Positions 6,510-7,080 of a DNA stretch of 7,080 bases are shown piece after piece. The notes beneath the pieces are model-generated. The model ran no database searches and had not been told where the DNA came from. It saw only the letters and a program-made list of their open reading frames with translations. Source of the DNA: Syntrophomonadaceae bacterium (GTDB taxonomy: Bacteria > Bacillota > Syntrophomonadia > Syntrophomonadales > Syntrophothermaceae); contig JARYMO010000002.1 in NCBI GenBank assembly GCA_029907055.1, positions 16,555 to 23,634 of the forward strand, written 5' to 3'. The position numbers were made by a program, and so were the translations under genes. Positions within the stretch are counted from its first letter, which is position 1. Each line of letters starts with the position of its first letter.

Positions 6510-6615
6510 CACCCTGTTCCTGATTCGCGGTGGAAGGGAGAAATCCTTCTTTGCCCGCAGGAGCAGGGGCACGTATGCCGGCCAGCAAGGAATCGCCAGT
6601 CGCGGCGGAGAATGT

Positions 6616-6849
6616 ATGATGAAACGACGCCAAGCAGACGGGGGTGTGGGCATGAAGGTGGGCCAGAAGGTGCAGTTGCTGGCAGAGTTTTCCGGCGTCC
6701 CGGCGGGCACCGTGGGCAAGGTGGTGGAGGTGGAAGCAGGAGGCAGCCTGTACCTGGTGGAGTGGATGCTGCCGGGACGTGATGCGCGGCAGGCCATACG
6801 TCACCTGCTCACGGCAGAGGAGGTACAGAAGCTGGTGCGCCCACTGTAG
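6616..6849 (+). CDS. Small SH3-like/KOW-like beta-barrel protein of unknown function
   Basis: 77 residues from ATG 6616, which has GGAG (6607-6610) 5 bases upstream. A second in-frame ATG at 6652 has a G-rich stretch (6640-6644) before it and would give a 65-residue protein starting MKVGQKVQLL. The later start matches the beginning of the recognisable fold better; the extra 12 residues are polar and unremarkable. The pattern GQKVQLLAEFSGVPAGTVGKVVEVEAGG, then YLVEW, is the alternating-strand, glycine-turn signature of small SH3-like barrels such as KOW or DUF4926-type proteins. It ends with a short helical tail (LLTAEEVQKLVRPL). There is no signal peptide, cysteine pair or membrane segment, so it is probably cytoplasmic. 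Proteins of this fold often bind nucleic acid or a partner protein, but no function can be assigned here. It is divergent from satP and followed by a hairpin. Confidence 0.72.
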   Translation: MMKRRQADGGVGMKVGQKVQLLAEFSGVPAGTVGKVVEVEAGGSLYLVEWMLPGRDARQAIRHLLTAEEVQKLVRPL

Positions 6850-6852
6850 CCG

Positions 6853-6877
6853 CCGGGAATGGTGGCAGCCATTCCGG
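6853..6877 (+). terminator. Hairpin after the small SH3-like gene
   Basis: GGAATGG (6856-6862) pairs with CCATTCC (6869-6875) around TGGCAG, and CC (6853-6854) with GG (6876-6877) can extend it past a bulged G. It begins 3 bases after the stop codon. The following TTGCCGGG has only two T residues, so termination is plausible but weak. Confidence 0.45.
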
Positions 6878-6921
6878 TTGCCGGGCGGGCGCAGGCGGGT
6901 GTCACGGGGGGAGGACGAACG

Positions 6922-7080
6922 GTGGGGAGAGCACGCGAGGTGGTGGCGAAGGTCTTCATGGTGGCCGGGCCGGGGGTTACGATGGGGGACGACTGTTGTG
7001 TGTACCTGCTGGACGGGGGCTCGGCGCTGGTGCTGGTGGATGCGGGAGCCGACCCGGCGGCTGCCAGTATCATCGAGAAC
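6922..7080 (+). CDS. Metallo-beta-lactamase-fold protein, N-terminal fragment (runs off window)
   Basis: 53 codons from GTG 6922 to the window end. The start is supported by GGAGG at 6910-6914, 7 bases upstream. The residues (VAKVFMVAGPGVTMGDDCCVYLLDGGSALVLVDAGAD, residues 8-44) match the N-terminus of MBL-fold hydrolases. There, two beta strands and a turn (here DDCCVYLLDGG) lead into the conserved LVDAG segment that precedes the HxHxDH metal site. That metal-binding motif lies beyond the window, so the subfamily (glyoxalase II-like, RNase-like or other) cannot be told. It starts 72 bases after the small SH3-like gene on the same strand, with a possible terminator between them. Confidence 0.75.
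   Translation, partial: MGRAREVVAKVFMVAGPGVTMGDDCCVYLLDGGSALVLVDAGADPAAASIIEN

Noticed and set aside
6551..6579. TTGCCC and TATGCC with a 17-base spacer as a + strand promoter for the small gene
   Set aside because: Only four of six and three of six bases match the consensus, too weak to report as a promoter.
6363..6797. An N-terminal extension of the acetate transporter up to 6797
   Set aside because: The residues show no similarity to the family, cross the operator-like region and overlap the small + strand gene; the ATG at 6362 has AGGAGGT at good spacing.
1..7080. CRISPR arrays, tRNA/rRNA genes, insertion sequences, phage or defence genes
   Set aside because: No spaced direct repeats, tRNA cloverleaf, transposase motif or defence-type domain was seen on either strand.

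Overview
The window is a GC-rich (about two thirds G+C by eye), gene-dense chromosomal segment. The products resemble those of a Bacillota (Firmicutes) lineage: MutS2 with a C-terminal Smr domain, a long-form U32 'peptidase' directly upstream of mutS2, and a Firmicutes-type DUF299 pyruvate,phosphate dikinase regulatory protein. Strong GGAGG-type ribosome binding sites and frequent GTG starts also fit. I would place it among the high-GC, possibly thermophilic Clostridia-like or Limnochordia-like groups, but cannot name a species. There is no phage, transposon, CRISPR, tRNA or rRNA signal.

Layout. Positions 1-1002 (+) hold the C-terminal part of a U32 family protein whose start lies outside the window. 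Three bases later mutS2 begins (1006-3339, +), so the two are very probably co-transcribed. A 222-base gap (3340-3561) holds two GC-rich hairpins and an extended -10 promoter. It precedes a second + strand group: a CoA-pyrophosphatase-type Nudix hydrolase (3562-4224), a GNAT acetyltransferase (4274-4681) and the PpsR/YqfL-type regulator (4800-5630). A 12-bp stem hairpin (5649-5674) separates ppsR from a convergent - strand gene for an acetate/succinate transporter of the GPR1/FUN34/YaaH family (5706-6362).

Upstream of the transporter is a 253-base divergent intergenic region. It contains an AT-rich island with a tandem repeat and a CRP/FNR- or Rex-like palindrome (6486-6509), a second, apparently orphan, perfect Shine-Dalgarno sequence, and a leader hairpin. 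Rightwards from it lie a small SH3-like/KOW-like protein (6616-6849) and the first 53 codons of a metallo-beta-lactamase-fold protein running off the end (from 6922).

How the genes fit together. U32 plus MutS2 is a familiar Firmicutes pair concerned with RNA modification (U32) and with ribosome rescue or DNA recombination control (MutS2). The middle genes handle CoA, acyl groups and the pyruvate/PEP node, and the neighbouring transporter moves acetate. An acetate-to-acetyl-CoA-to-pyruvate-to-PEP theme is therefore plausible, but it is inferred from proximity. I see no clear sign of a novel multi-gene system; the most interesting part is the non-coding region 6363-6615.
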